Shown here piece after piece: positions 7,245-16,008 of a stretch of DNA of 64,000 nt; the first letter of the stretch is position 1, and every line of letters begins with the position of its first letter. The notes under the pieces were generated by a model. That model did no database searches. It worked only from the letters and a program-made list of their open reading frames with translations, and had not been told where the DNA came from. The position numbers were made by a program, and so were the translations under genes. Source of the stretch: Streptomyces parvus (lineage in GTDB: Bacteria > Actinomycetota > Actinomycetes > Streptomycetales > Streptomycetaceae); the NCBI RefSeq assembly GCF_014648875.1, contig NZ_BMRY01000005.1, positions 124,001 through 188,000 of the forward strand, in the 5' to 3' direction.

Positions 7245-9236
7245 TCACGGGAAGGGGTGCGGGACGGCCTTGATCTCCGCCTCCGGCAGGTCGTCGGTCC
7301 GGCGGCCCGCCGCCCGGAGCGCGGTCCGCAGCCGGGGCATGTGCAGCGCCCGCTGTCTGGTCCAGCCGAAGTCCAGCGGCAGCAGCCCGGGGACGATGGC
7401 GGAGACGGTGTGCAGGCCCATCCGGTGCTGTTCCGGCGTCGTCTGGTCGACGGCGATGACGTCGTGGCCCGCCTCGGTCAGCCGGTCCCGCAGGAACCGC
7501 AGATCGTCCAGCAGGTCGCCGGTGCGGGGGCGCAGCGGCTGCCAGTCGGCGAACGCCTCCGTCAGCGGGAGCACGGCGGCCGGCTCCAGGTACTCGACGG
7601 CGTGCCGGGCCATCGACGGCAGCCCGTAGAGCTGGGCGTGGTCCTTGAGGTGCAGGACTTTGGTGAAGTCCTGCTCCATCGCCTCCAGTTCGGCCCGGCG
7701 TTCGGCCACCTGGTAGGGCAGGTGCGGGATGTAGGTGAGCACTTCGGACAGGGCGGACTCCACCGTGTCCGCCGGGTCGAAGCCGGCCGCCGCGCTGAAC
7801 GACAGGGTGCCGGGGCCGCCGTCCCGGCGCACCGCGAGGGCGGTGACGACGGGGACCGCCAGATCCATCCGCGTGTCGAAGGCGTGCACGTCGTAGCCGT
7901 GCAGGGCCGCCCGGTCGAGCATCGAGCGGACGCCGGGGGTGGCAGCGCCGGTGAGGTCGATCTCGGTGAGCCGGGTCCGTCCGTACCAGGCGAGGAGGAA
8001 GGCGTCCCGCTCGACGAGTTCGAGGAGGCCGAAGAGGATCGCCTCCTCCAGACTGCCGCCGGTGGCACAGCCGTTGGAACATTCGAAGACGAAGTTGTCG
8101 GCGTCGACGCCCGCGCTGTAGTGGGCGAGCCGGGACGGGACGAGGACCGGGGCGTCGTCGCGCAGGGAGTGGCCCCAGACCCAGGGGATCGGCCGGTCCG
8201 GGTCGAAGGGGCTGACCAAAGGGTCGGTGGCGTACGTCTGCGGGGTGTAGAAGCCGCAGTCGGCGGGGTTCAGCGCCTGGCCGGAGAGGTTGCGGTAGCT
8301 GTCGACGACCGGGGCCGTGCCGCGTCGCCGGTGGGTGCCCGCGTACCGCTCCAGGCCCTCCAGGTGGGCGAGGGCGCGGCTGGTGGCGTACCGGTTGGCC
8401 TGGCCGCTCCAGGTGACGTCGTTGAGACCGGCGTAACCGCGGACGAAGTGGGTTCCGGCGACCGGGGCGGTGGTGGTGGAGGTGGGGTTGATCCAGATGT
8501 CGGAACCGAGCGCGCCGCACACCGGGTTGGCGAGGGCGGCGGTCGGCAGCGGATAGGAGTCCAGGGTACGCAGACGGTAGGTGCCGGGGTCCGGTTTGGG
8601 GGCGGGGGCCAGGACCATCCGGGCGGCCTCGGCCGTGTCCGGGACCTCGTGGACGCAGGCGGGGCAGAGGGGTTCGGGCAGCAGCGGGAAGGTGGCCGTG
8701 GCGAGGGTGACCAGGTCGACCCGGGTGACCTGGGGAAGCGCCCGGTCGGCGGGGGTGGCGGTGGACCCCTCGGGGCACGTGGGCGCCTCGGGGCCGGGCG
8801 CTCCCAGGCTGCTGCGCAGGCCCGTGAAGACCGCGCTGTACGTCGCCCACACCGCGTCCACCGCGTACTCCGTGAGCACCGGCCAGTCCACGGCCCCCTG
8901 CGGCTCGTGACCCAGTTCCAGGGCCTCCCGCTCCGAGCGGCTGCGCAGCCGCTGCCAGCGCATCGCCAGGCACTGACCGCAGACGGCGGCGTCGGGCGCG
9001 CCGCCCCAGGGGCCGATGAGAACGGCCCGGGAGGTCAGCTGGACGGTGGCGGCGGGCCGGGTGCCCGCGTACGGGTCCGGGCGGCCGAAGCCGAGGACGT
9101 CGGCGGCCCCGAGCGGGACCACGTACGGCGCGGGCAGGTCACCCGCGCCGGGGGCGTCCGCGTGGCGGGCCGACAGCGCGGACTGGAGCCGGGCGCGCGC
9201 CGCGTCCAGCGCGGTCGGGGCGGTGGCCGTCGTCAT
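7245..9236 (-). CDS. YcaO-family cyclodehydratase, first of two
   Basis: YcaO proteins use ATP to activate the peptide backbone and form thiazoline/oxazoline rings from Cys, Ser and Thr. This 663-aa protein has an N-terminal region with two Cys pairs (CGQC at 86-89 and CPAC further on), suggesting a structural zinc, then the YcaO domain. The ATP/Mg signature is clear: SNGCATGGSLEEA followed by ELVERDAFLLAWY. The C-terminus is PHPFP, the Pro-rich tail typical of TOMM cyclodehydratases that place the terminus in the active site. Start ATG 9236 overlaps the permease stop by 4 bp. A second, similar YcaO is in the same cluster, so the two may divide Cys and Ser/Thr substrates or different positions. 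Confidence 0.9.
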   Translation of the reverse strand: MTTATAPTALDAARARLQSALSARHADAPGAGDLPAPYVVPLGAADVLGFGRPDPYAGTRPAATVQLTSRAVLIGPWGGAPDAAVCGQCLAMRWQRLRSRSEREALELGHEPQGAVDWPVLTEYAVDAVWATYSAVFTGLRSSLGAPGPEAPTCPEGSTATPADRALPQVTRVDLVTLATATFPLLPEPLCPACVHEVPDTAEAARMVLAPAPKPDPGTYRLRTLDSYPLPTAALANPVCGALGSDIWINPTSTTTAPVAGTHFVRGYAGLNDVTWSGQANRYATSRALAHLEGLERYAGTHRRRGTAPVVDSYRNLSGQALNPADCGFYTPQTYATDPLVSPFDPDRPIPWVWGHSLRDDAPVLVPSRLAHYSAGVDADNFVFECSNGCATGGSLEEAILFGLLELVERDAFLLAWYGRTRLTEIDLTGAATPGVRSMLDRAALHGYDVHAFDTRMDLAVPVVTALAVRRDGGPGTLSFSAAAGFDPADTVESALSEVLTYIPHLPYQVAERRAELEAMEQDFTKVLHLKDHAQLYGLPSMARHAVEYLEPAAVLPLTEAFADWQPLRPRTGDLLDDLRFLRDRLTEAGHDVIAVDQTTPEQHRMGLHTVSAIVPGLLPLDFGWTRQRALHMPRLRTALRAAGRRTDDLPEAEIKAVPHPFP

Positions 9237-9988
9237 GACTTGTCGCTCCAGCGGAAGGTCTTCAGCGCCACCGCGCCGAGGACGAGGGCGAATCCGGCGA
9301 GGACGGCGCACGCGACGCCGATGTCGGCCAGGGAGCCGCCGCCGGTCAGCGCGCCGGAGACCCCGTCGTTGAAGTAGCGCAGCGGCAGGATCCGGGAGAG
9401 GGCCTGCATCCAGCCGGGCATGGCGTCCAGCGGGAAGAACGAGCCGGAGAGGAACGCCATGGGAATCATCAGGCAGTTGGCGACGGCGGCGACCGCTTCG
9501 GGGGTCTTCGCATAGCTGCCGACGATGACGCCGAGCGCGAGGAAGGCGGTGATGCCGAGCACCAGCACGGGCAGGACGAGCGGCCAGCGGCCGTCCAGCT
9601 CAAGCCCGAAGGACGGCAGCAGGGCCACGGCGACGAAGAGGGCCGCCTGGACGGCCCCGATGGCCAGGGCCAGGACGTAACGGGAGGCGAGGACGGTGGA
9701 GACCGGGGTGGGCGTCATCCTGATCAGGCGGAGGATGTCGTCGCGCCGCCACTGCATGAGGACGAACCCGACGCCGAAGACGGCGGCGTTGGCGACGCCC
9801 CAGGACAGCACCCCGGGCGCGATGTAGTTGATGTAGGGCTTGCCGCTCTCCTCGACCGTCTGGCCGTGGAAGATCAGCCCGAAGACGACCAGGAAGATCA
9901 GCGGGAAGGCGAAGGTGAAGAAGAGGGTGGTGCGGTCGCGGGTATAGGCCCGGTACCCGGCCTGGCTCAGCGCGGTGTAGGCGCTCAT
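9233..9988 (-). CDS. ABC-2 type transporter permease
   Basis: This 251-aa integral membrane protein has about six hydrophobic segments (for example TLFFTFAFPLIFLVVFGLIF near the N-terminus and IGVACAVLAGFALVLGAVAL near the end). It carries the loop IRMTPTPVSTVLASRYVLAL typical of ABC-2 drug/antibiotic exporter permeases. It pairs with the ATPase encoded upstream after a 97-bp gap and is translationally coupled to the YcaO gene downstream. The likely role is export of the mature peptide and/or producer self-protection; the transported substrate is inferred only from the cluster context. Confidence 0.88.
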   Translation of the reverse strand: MSAYTALSQAGYRAYTRDRTTLFFTFAFPLIFLVVFGLIFHGQTVEESGKPYINYIAPGVLSWGVANAAVFGVGFVLMQWRRDDILRLIRMTPTPVSTVLASRYVLALAIGAVQAALFVAVALLPSFGLELDGRWPLVLPVLVLGITAFLALGVIVGSYAKTPEAVAAVANCLMIPMAFLSGSFFPLDAMPGWMQALSRILPLRYFNDGVSGALTGGGSLADIGVACAVLAGFALVLGAVALKTFRWSDKS

Positions 9989-10085
9989 GGGGTGTCTCCG
10001 TATCGCTGGTTCGCTGGATCGATGCGCGTGGGTGGGGCGGGACTTCCGGGGGCCGGAGCTGCCGGGGAGGCGTATCTTCCGGGGG

Positions 10086-11048
10086 TTACGGCTGTGGGGC
10101 GCCGGTGCCGGTGCCGGTCAGCTCCAGGTACACGTCCTCCAGGCTCGCCGTCCTGGTCTGTACGCCCTGGAGCCCCGTGATCGCGTCGACGGCGGCCAGA
10201 ACCCGGCCCGCGGCGAGGGTCTCCAGCACGAGCGAGCCGCCTTCCTCGGTCACCCGGTCCACGTCCGCGATGGCGCGGGCCTGTTCCGGGGTGAGGCGGC
10301 CGGCCGGAACCAGCAGCCGGGTGGTCGGGGTGGCGGCCGCGATCAGCCGGCCGGGGCTGTCCAGCGCGGCGACCCTGCCCGCGACCATGATGGCGACCCG
10401 GTCGCAGAGCGCCTCGGCCTCGTCCAGGTGGTGGGTGGTGTAGACGATGGTGCGGCCCTGGCCCTTGAGGTCGCGCAGGACCTGCCAGAGCGAGCGGCGG
10501 GCCTGCGGGTCGAGGGCGGCGGTCGGCTCGTCCAGGAAGATCAGTTCGGGTTCGTGGACCAGGGCGGAGGCGATGGCGAGCCGCTGCCGCTGGCCGCCGG
10601 AGAGGTCGTCGACCCGGGTGTCGCCCTGCTCGGTGAGGCCGACGGAGGCGAGCGTGCGCTCGGCGGCCGCCGGGTCGCACCGGTAGAGGGCGGCCATGGT
10701 GGCCAGGTGTTCGCGGGCGGTCAGGCGGACGAAGAACGCGGAGGCCTGGGTCTGCACGCCGAGCCGGGGCAGCAGGGCGGTGTTGCGCGGCCAGGGGCTC
10801 ATGCCCAGGACCGCGACCGTGCCGGAGTCGGCCCGCCGCTGGCCCTCCATGATCTCGACGAGCGTCGTCTTGCCCGCCCCGTTGGGCCCGAGCAGCCCGA
10901 AGAACTCCCCGCGTTCGACGGTCAGCGAGACCCCGTCGACGGCCCGGGTGGTCCCGTACGTCTTGTGGACCTCGGTCAGGGCGACGGCGGGCCCGGCGGA
11001 CGGTTCCGTCGGGGGGTCCTGCGAGGGGCGGGGGGCGGTGGACGTCAT
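10086..11048 (-). CDS. ABC transporter ATP-binding protein (DrrA type)
   Basis: This is the cytoplasmic ATPase partner of the ABC-2 permease. In 320 aa it shows Walker A (GPNGAGKT), the signature motif LSGGQRQR, Walker B with catalytic Glu (LIFLDEPTAALD) and the H-loop (TTHHLDEAE). The extra C-terminal domain after about residue 230, ending in SLEDVYLELTG, is typical of DrrA-like antibiotic resistance ATPases. I chose ATG 11048 because AGGAGAG lies just upstream; an in-frame start at 11090 adds 14 unconserved residues. It is placed between the protease-like gene and the permease in the modification operon. Confidence 0.92.
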   Translation of the reverse strand: MTSTAPRPSQDPPTEPSAGPAVALTEVHKTYGTTRAVDGVSLTVERGEFFGLLGPNGAGKTTLVEIMEGQRRADSGTVAVLGMSPWPRNTALLPRLGVQTQASAFFVRLTAREHLATMAALYRCDPAAAERTLASVGLTEQGDTRVDDLSGGQRQRLAIASALVHEPELIFLDEPTAALDPQARRSLWQVLRDLKGQGRTIVYTTHHLDEAEALCDRVAIMVAGRVAALDSPGRLIAAATPTTRLLVPAGRLTPEQARAIADVDRVTEEGGSLVLETLAAGRVLAAVDAITGLQGVQTRTASLEDVYLELTGTGTGAPQP

Positions 11049-11091
11049 GGAACTCTCCTCGATGGGGAACAGCGGGCCCGGGGCGGGCACT

Positions 11092-12204
11092 TCAGGTGGT
11101 CAGCAGGTGATGGACGCCCGCGACGAGCGCCGCGACGACGGCGGCCAGGACGAGGAGCGTGGCCGCCGCGTAGACGGGGTAGGCGATACGGGCCCGGCGG
11201 GGGTAGGCGGCCGCCTCCGGGGAGCGGCGCAGGGCGAGCCGCAGATAGCCGCCCGCGGAGGCGGCGAGACCGGTGGCCCCGGCGAGCTGGCACGCGATCT
11301 TGTAGCCGTCCAGCGGCGGCAGCGGCACGAGCATCATGAACGCCTGGACGCTGCCGAGGAGCAGGAGGGCGGCGAACGCCTCGTGCGTCGCGTCGTCGAG
11401 CGGGGCGAACAGCCACAGCGCGCAGAACGGGAGCAGGAAGACCAGGTTCATCACCGCACCGGCGGCGGCCGTGGCGATGCGGTGCCTCCGGGTGCCGAGG
11501 TAAAGGTAGTCGTCGACCGTGCAGTACATGATGACGGCGGGCAGCCGCCACCGCAGCCCGATCTCGGCGACCCGCCCGCCGTGGTGCCGGGCCACCACGC
11601 CGTGCGCCAGCTCATGAAGGGCGGTGCTCACCCAGAGCAGGATCGCCATGGCGGTCAACAGGACCGGGTTGGACATCAACCCCCTTACCGCGAGCAGGAG
11701 TTCACCGGAGCGGGCGACGACCACCGCCTCCATGGCGAGGACCAGCGCGAACAGCGGCACCAGGGCAGCGGGGGCGAGCAGGAAGCCGAAGACCCGGTGG
11801 AGCCGGGCGGTGGTGGCGTCGGCGTCGGCCACCAGCGGGAGGGAACCGCGCAGGAGGGTGCGCTTCTCCGGTACGGGGACGGGGGCGGGGGCGGGCTTCG
11901 GCTCGGGGGCGCCGGCCAGCAGCCCCTTCGTGCCCAGCAGGGCCAGGAGTTGCCGCCAGTGGGCGTCGGCCAGGCGGCGCCCGTACTCCCCCGCGTACGC
12001 CTCGCCGATCTCCGCGAGGCTCCGCTCTCCGTCCATGCGGGCGATGAGGAAATGCTCCTTGGCCCCGACCTTGAAGGAGTTCCCGGTCTCGGCGTCCTTG
12101 ATCAGGTGGACCGTCGCGGCCCCGTCCAGCAGCGGATCGCTGAGCAGCACGCGGGGCCGCAGGGCCGGGCGGTAGTCGGCGAGCGCCCCGGGGGCCGCGC
12201 TCAC
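11092..12204 (-). CDS. PqqD-like domain fused to M50 (site-2-protease-like) membrane metalloprotease
   Basis: The 370-aa protein has a cytoplasmic N-terminal region of about 100 residues resembling PqqD/RRE peptide-binding folds (GNSFKVGAKEHFLIARMDGERSLAEIGEAY), then several membrane segments. The zinc motif is HELAH (197-201) and the second M50 motif PLPPLDGYK is at about 294-302. The start is GTG 12204, overlapping the upstream stop by 4 bp. Family knowledge: M50 proteases cleave within or near membranes, and PqqD-like domains bind leader peptides. The combination is a good candidate for the leader-peptide protease, possibly acting with the ABC exporter; this is inference. It could alternatively be an immunity factor. 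Confidence 0.82.
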   Translation of the reverse strand: MSAAPGALADYRPALRPRVLLSDPLLDGAATVHLIKDAETGNSFKVGAKEHFLIARMDGERSLAEIGEAYAGEYGRRLADAHWRQLLALLGTKGLLAGAPEPKPAPAPVPVPEKRTLLRGSLPLVADADATTARLHRVFGFLLAPAALVPLFALVLAMEAVVVARSGELLLAVRGLMSNPVLLTAMAILLWVSTALHELAHGVVARHHGGRVAEIGLRWRLPAVIMYCTVDDYLYLGTRRHRIATAAAGAVMNLVFLLPFCALWLFAPLDDATHEAFAALLLLGSVQAFMMLVPLPPLDGYKIACQLAGATGLAASAGGYLRLALRRSPEAAAYPRRARIAYPVYAAATLLVLAAVVAALVAGVHHLLTT

Positions 12205-13250
12205 GCGGACTCCTTGAGGACCCGGCCCAGGACATGGCTGAGGTAGGCCTCGTCGCGGATGGTGACGTGCAGCCGGTTGTTGGTCATGTGCATGTACGGG
12301 GAGAGCAGGAGCGGCAGCGCCACCGCCGGGTCGGTGACCTGTTCGTCCCGCTCGCCGTCCCAGGACCGGAACACCAGGTCCCCGTCGACGGCCAGTTTCC
12401 GGGCCCGGTCCCGCAGTTCGGCGCAGTGCTCGGCCCAGCCCGCCAGGGATCCGGGCAGCGAGCGGGCGCTCCCGGGCGGGGCCGTGGCGGCCCGGACCCG
12501 GGCGAACCGGTCCCGCAGCCCGTCCGCCGTCCGGGCGTAGTTGGTGTCGTACTCCTCGGTGCCGATGAAGCCGGTGCCGGGGAACGCGCGGTGCCAGAAC
12601 GTGTAGTAGTCGTCCAGGTACTGCGTCAGCTCCGCCCGGTCCGGCAGGAAGGTCGAGGACATCACCATCATCAACTGGGCGGCCGTGCCCAGCAGTACGG
12701 TGCGCAGATGGAGGTTCTTGGTGGCGAGGGCGTCGATCACCAGGTCGCTGGAGTGCCGGAAGTGCCACTCGGCCAGCTCGATCCCGGCCGGGCCGCCGTA
12801 CTTCCCGAACTCCGGCTCGTACGGCTCCCGGTGGCGGGAGTTGTTGGGGCGCAGGTTCATCCGGCCCTGCTCGTCCGTGTAGTGGCCGCGCTCGCTGCCG
12901 GGGAACTCGATCTCGAAGAGGGTGTTGTAGAAGTCGTTGAGGAACCCGGAGTCGACCTCGTACAGCGCGGGCCGCTCGGCCAGGAACGCGTCCACGGCCC
13001 GCTCGGTGCGGCGGGCCACTTCGGGCTCGGCGGCGGGCGATGACGGCTTCAGCCGCAGCCGTACGTGGGGGCCCTCCAGCCAGTAGTTGATGAAGAAGTA
13101 CCCGGCGAGCAGGCCGTCCGCCTCCAGCTCCGCCACCAGCGGGCGGACGCAGTTGAGGAGGAAGGGGCGGGGGTTGGCGGCGTAGAAGACGTGGGTGGCC
13201 TGCCACGCTCCGGTGGTGGTCGCGGCCGCTGCGGTGGTGGGGGGTGTCAT
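12201..13250 (-). CDS. SpaB_C-type (thiopeptide-type) elimination protein of split LanB dehydratase
   Basis: This 349-aa protein matches the stand-alone C-terminal domain of lantibiotic dehydratases (WQATHVFYAANPRPFLLNCVRPLV ..., YFFINYWLEGPHVRLRLKP, HMTNNRLHVTIRDEAYLSH). In split systems this protein removes glutamate from glutamylated Ser/Thr to give Dha/Dhb (GodG, TbtC). Relatives instead catalyse pyridine-forming cycloaddition (TbtD/TclM). Only one such protein is present here and it directly follows the glutamylation enzyme with ATGA overlap, so elimination is the likelier role. Start ATG 13250; longer in-frame starts would read into the LanB gene. Confidence 0.85.
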   Translation of the reverse strand: MTPPTTAAAATTTGAWQATHVFYAANPRPFLLNCVRPLVAELEADGLLAGYFFINYWLEGPHVRLRLKPSSPAAEPEVARRTERAVDAFLAERPALYEVDSGFLNDFYNTLFEIEFPGSERGHYTDEQGRMNLRPNNSRHREPYEPEFGKYGGPAGIELAEWHFRHSSDLVIDALATKNLHLRTVLLGTAAQLMMVMSSTFLPDRAELTQYLDDYYTFWHRAFPGTGFIGTEEYDTNYARTADGLRDRFARVRAATAPPGSARSLPGSLAGWAEHCAELRDRARKLAVDGDLVFRSWDGERDEQVTDPAVALPLLLSPYMHMTNNRLHVTIRDEAYLSHVLGRVLKESA

Positions 13251-15994
13251 GTGGTGGTCCTCCTGCGGACGGGTACGGCCGTCTCCACGGCCAGTTCGGC
13301 TACATGGCGGCCTGCGCCCGAGACGGTGGGCAGCGCGTCCTCGTCGGGCAGCATCTCCCGGAACACCACTCGGGCGTCGGGGGACTTGATCAGCGCCTCG
13401 AAGGCGGACAGGGACAGCGGGCTGTCGAAGTCGAGGTACTGCGGTTTGGCGCCGGTCGCGCCCCGGGCCCCGGTGTCCGACACGGTCGCGAAGACCCGGT
13501 CGGGCAGCCCGTGGGTACGCCGGAAGGCGTGCCAGTCCAGGAACCAGCCGTCCTCCGGTGTGCCCGGCCGGTGCAGCGGCAGGACGGCGGCCGGGGCGCT
13601 CCAGCTGCGCCGGCTCAGGACGAGCGAGCCGTGCCGCACCCGGGGCCGCCCGGTGACCCCGCCGCGCGGCTCGCCCTCGGGGACGCCCGCCCACACGTTG
13701 AGCGGGGCCATCAAGGTCGGGGAGAGCAGGAGCAGGGTGCGGGGCAGTTCGGGCAGGGCGAGGGGGACGAGGTAGCCGAGGTAGACGGGGATGACCTCGC
13801 GGCCCAGGCGGACCGAGCGCAGGGCGAGCCGGTCGGCCTCGGCGTCGTGCACGAGGTAGAGGTCGTCCAGGTCGATCCTGAACTCCGGTTCCAGCGTGCC
13901 GCGTTCGCCGGGGCAGACGATCTCGTACGGGGTCAGCCTGCCGTGCAGATTGAGGTTGCTGGTGACCGGGCCGCCGGTGACCTCGGCGAGGACCGCGCCC
14001 TCGGGCACGAGGGCGTCGGCGTCCGCGAGGAGCTGTTCGTCGAGGCCGTCGAAGAGCTGGGTGAACCGGGTGAACGAGAACGACACCCCGCCGTAGGACC
14101 GGTTGAGGACGACGAGCGGGTCGCCCGGGCGGTCGGCGATCTGGACGTGGTGGCTCATCGGGGCGAACCCGGCCCGGGGAACGTCCAGTTCACCGGCGAC
14201 CGCGTCCAGGAACGCGTCGTCGAGCCACACCTCGCCCACATCCGGCTCCGCCGCCTCCCAGAGCGCGGCCATCTTGGCGGTGAAGGTGCGCCGCGCGTCA
14301 TCGAGGGCGCGCAGCCGGGGCAGGCCGAGCCAGTTGACCTCCGGGACGTAGGTGCCGTCGGCGTCGTACGGGGTGCGGGAGGAGGTGAACGTCATGTACT
14401 GGTCGAAGAAGTCCTCGTGGAAGTCGTGGACCAGCTTCAGCAGGTCGTCGCAGCGGCCGCCGCGTCCGTAGCGCGCCAGGAAGAAGCCCTGGAAGGTGAT
14501 CCGCTGCGGAAGGGTGAGGTCGAAGGCGGGCAGCACCCGCTCCACGGCCGCCAGCGGCCCGGCGGCCAGCCCCCGCCACGCATCGGGATCCAGCGCGACG
14601 GCCGGGGAGCCCTGGCCCGAAGCCTTTTCGCCCCGGTCCGGCGCACGCCCCGCGCCCGCCGCCGCGTCCTCGTACAGCAGCGTCTGCGGGACCTTCGCGC
14701 GCTCGCCCCCCAGCTCCTCCTCCTGCACCGCCCGCAGCCCGGCCCGTACGGCTGCCAGCAGGGCGCGCCGCTCGTCCGGGGCCGCGTCGGCGAACCGGGC
14801 GGCGTGCGCGGCGGGCTCCTCCAGGCGGTCCGCGAGCCGGGCGGCCCAGGGGCGGTCCAGGCCGCGCAGGGCGTCCTGGAAGGCCCGGAGCGGGTCGGTG
14901 TCGTGGACCTCGGTCCGCAGACACGGCACCTGGACCATGCCGACGTCCAGGAGCGCCCCGAGGTACTGCTCGCACTCCTCGCGCGCCGCCCCCCGGTCCC
15001 GCTCCAGCCAGGACGCCAGCTCGCCGTAACGGATCGTGCCGCGTTCCTCGAACAGGCCGAGCAGCCGTTCCAGGGTGCCGCTGCGGCGCAGGAAGAACAG
15101 CCGGTCCTTCACCGCGTCGAAGGTGACGGCCGCGTCCTCGTCGCCCGTGGTGACCCAGCGCCGGACATAGCGGACCCGGTCGTCGTCGCGCCCCCAGCCG
15201 GAGGCGAGGGCGAGCGGCAGATCGGCCCGGCGGACCGGGTCGGCGATCACCGCGTCGGCGATCCGGCCGAGCGCCACGACGTTGAGCCGGACCTGCGTCC
15301 GCCACTCCTCCCCGACCCGCGTACGCAGCCCGTCCGATCCGCCGAAGACGCCGGGGGCGACACCGGTGAAGGTGGAGAAGGGGCTCGTCTTGCACGCCGT
15401 CCGGTACACGTAGGAGAGCAGCGAGCGCTCGATCTTGCGCTGTTTGCGGTCCGGCCGCGCCCCGGGGCGGGACGCCTTCTCCCGGTAGGCGTCGAGCTGG
15501 GCGTCCAGGGTCGGCGAGGCGAGCAACAGCCCTTTGCGCAGCCGCTCGTGGCCCGCGATCCGGGCCAGCTCGGTGCGGGTGCGGCCGGTCTCGTCCGCCA
15601 CCAGGGCGGCCCCCGCGTCCCGCTTGCCGGCGAGGGCGCGCCGGCCGGTCAGCCAGTCGGCGAGGGCCCCGGCGGCGGCCGGGTCGAGGGCGCGGACCCG
15701 GTTCAGGGCGTCCTCGGCGGCGGCCGGGTCCGGCAGCCGGTTGTTGAAGACGTCGCGGCGCAGCTTCAGCAGGGCGCGGCGCAGCGGTTCGTCGTCGCTG
15801 CCGCCGATCAGCCCGTGCAGCTGGTCCGCGGCCTTCCCGGCGAGCAGCGCCAGCTGTTCGGTGGTGTCGAGGACGTCGTCGGCCCAGCGCCGGCTGTCGG
15901 GGCAGCGCAGGGCCCGGACCTCGTCGACGGGGAGCCCGGCGACGCGCAGCATGAACGCGGGCGGGGCGGCCAAGGGGTTCACGGTGTCGGTCAT
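13247..15994 (-). CDS. Lantibiotic-type dehydratase, glutamylation subunit (LanB N-terminal domain)
   Basis: This 915-aa protein transfers glutamate from glutamyl-tRNA to Ser/Thr side chains of the precursor, the first half of Dha/Dhb formation. The Lant_dehydr_N features are visible: SYVYRTACKTSPFSTFTGVAPG, FLARYGRGGRCDDLLKLVHDFHEDFFDQY, NLNLHGRLTPYE and the closing block QYLDFDSPLSLSAFEAL. The sequence ends at the end of that domain and lacks the SpaB_C elimination domain, which the next gene supplies separately. It starts 14 bp after the SagB gene stop, with GGGGAT as ribosome site. This is the arrangement of GodF/GodG and TbtB/TbtC. Confidence 0.92.
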   Translation of the reverse strand: MTDTVNPLAAPPAFMLRVAGLPVDEVRALRCPDSRRWADDVLDTTEQLALLAGKAADQLHGLIGGSDDEPLRRALLKLRRDVFNNRLPDPAAAEDALNRVRALDPAAAGALADWLTGRRALAGKRDAGAALVADETGRTRTELARIAGHERLRKGLLLASPTLDAQLDAYREKASRPGARPDRKQRKIERSLLSYVYRTACKTSPFSTFTGVAPGVFGGSDGLRTRVGEEWRTQVRLNVVALGRIADAVIADPVRRADLPLALASGWGRDDDRVRYVRRWVTTGDEDAAVTFDAVKDRLFFLRRSGTLERLLGLFEERGTIRYGELASWLERDRGAAREECEQYLGALLDVGMVQVPCLRTEVHDTDPLRAFQDALRGLDRPWAARLADRLEEPAAHAARFADAAPDERRALLAAVRAGLRAVQEEELGGERAKVPQTLLYEDAAAGAGRAPDRGEKASGQGSPAVALDPDAWRGLAAGPLAAVERVLPAFDLTLPQRITFQGFFLARYGRGGRCDDLLKLVHDFHEDFFDQYMTFTSSRTPYDADGTYVPEVNWLGLPRLRALDDARRTFTAKMAALWEAAEPDVGEVWLDDAFLDAVAGELDVPRAGFAPMSHHVQIADRPGDPLVVLNRSYGGVSFSFTRFTQLFDGLDEQLLADADALVPEGAVLAEVTGGPVTSNLNLHGRLTPYEIVCPGERGTLEPEFRIDLDDLYLVHDAEADRLALRSVRLGREVIPVYLGYLVPLALPELPRTLLLLSPTLMAPLNVWAGVPEGEPRGGVTGRPRVRHGSLVLSRRSWSAPAAVLPLHRPGTPEDGWFLDWHAFRRTHGLPDRVFATVSDTGARGATGAKPQYLDFDSPLSLSAFEALIKSPDARVVFREMLPDEDALPTVSGAGRHVAELAVETAVPVRRRTTT

Positions 15995-16008
15995 CGTCGT
16001 ATCCCCGC

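Noticed and set aside
6924..9377. Rightward open frame of 817 codons across the precursor and first YcaO
   Set aside because: It runs antisense to the YcaO gene, is low-complexity and ignores the clear precursor reading frame and ribosome site.
12201..13250. Pyridine synthase (TclM/TbtD) role for the SpaB_C protein
   Set aside because: It is the only SpaB_C protein and directly follows the glutamylation subunit, which needs an elimination partner. Kept open only as something to test by phylogeny.
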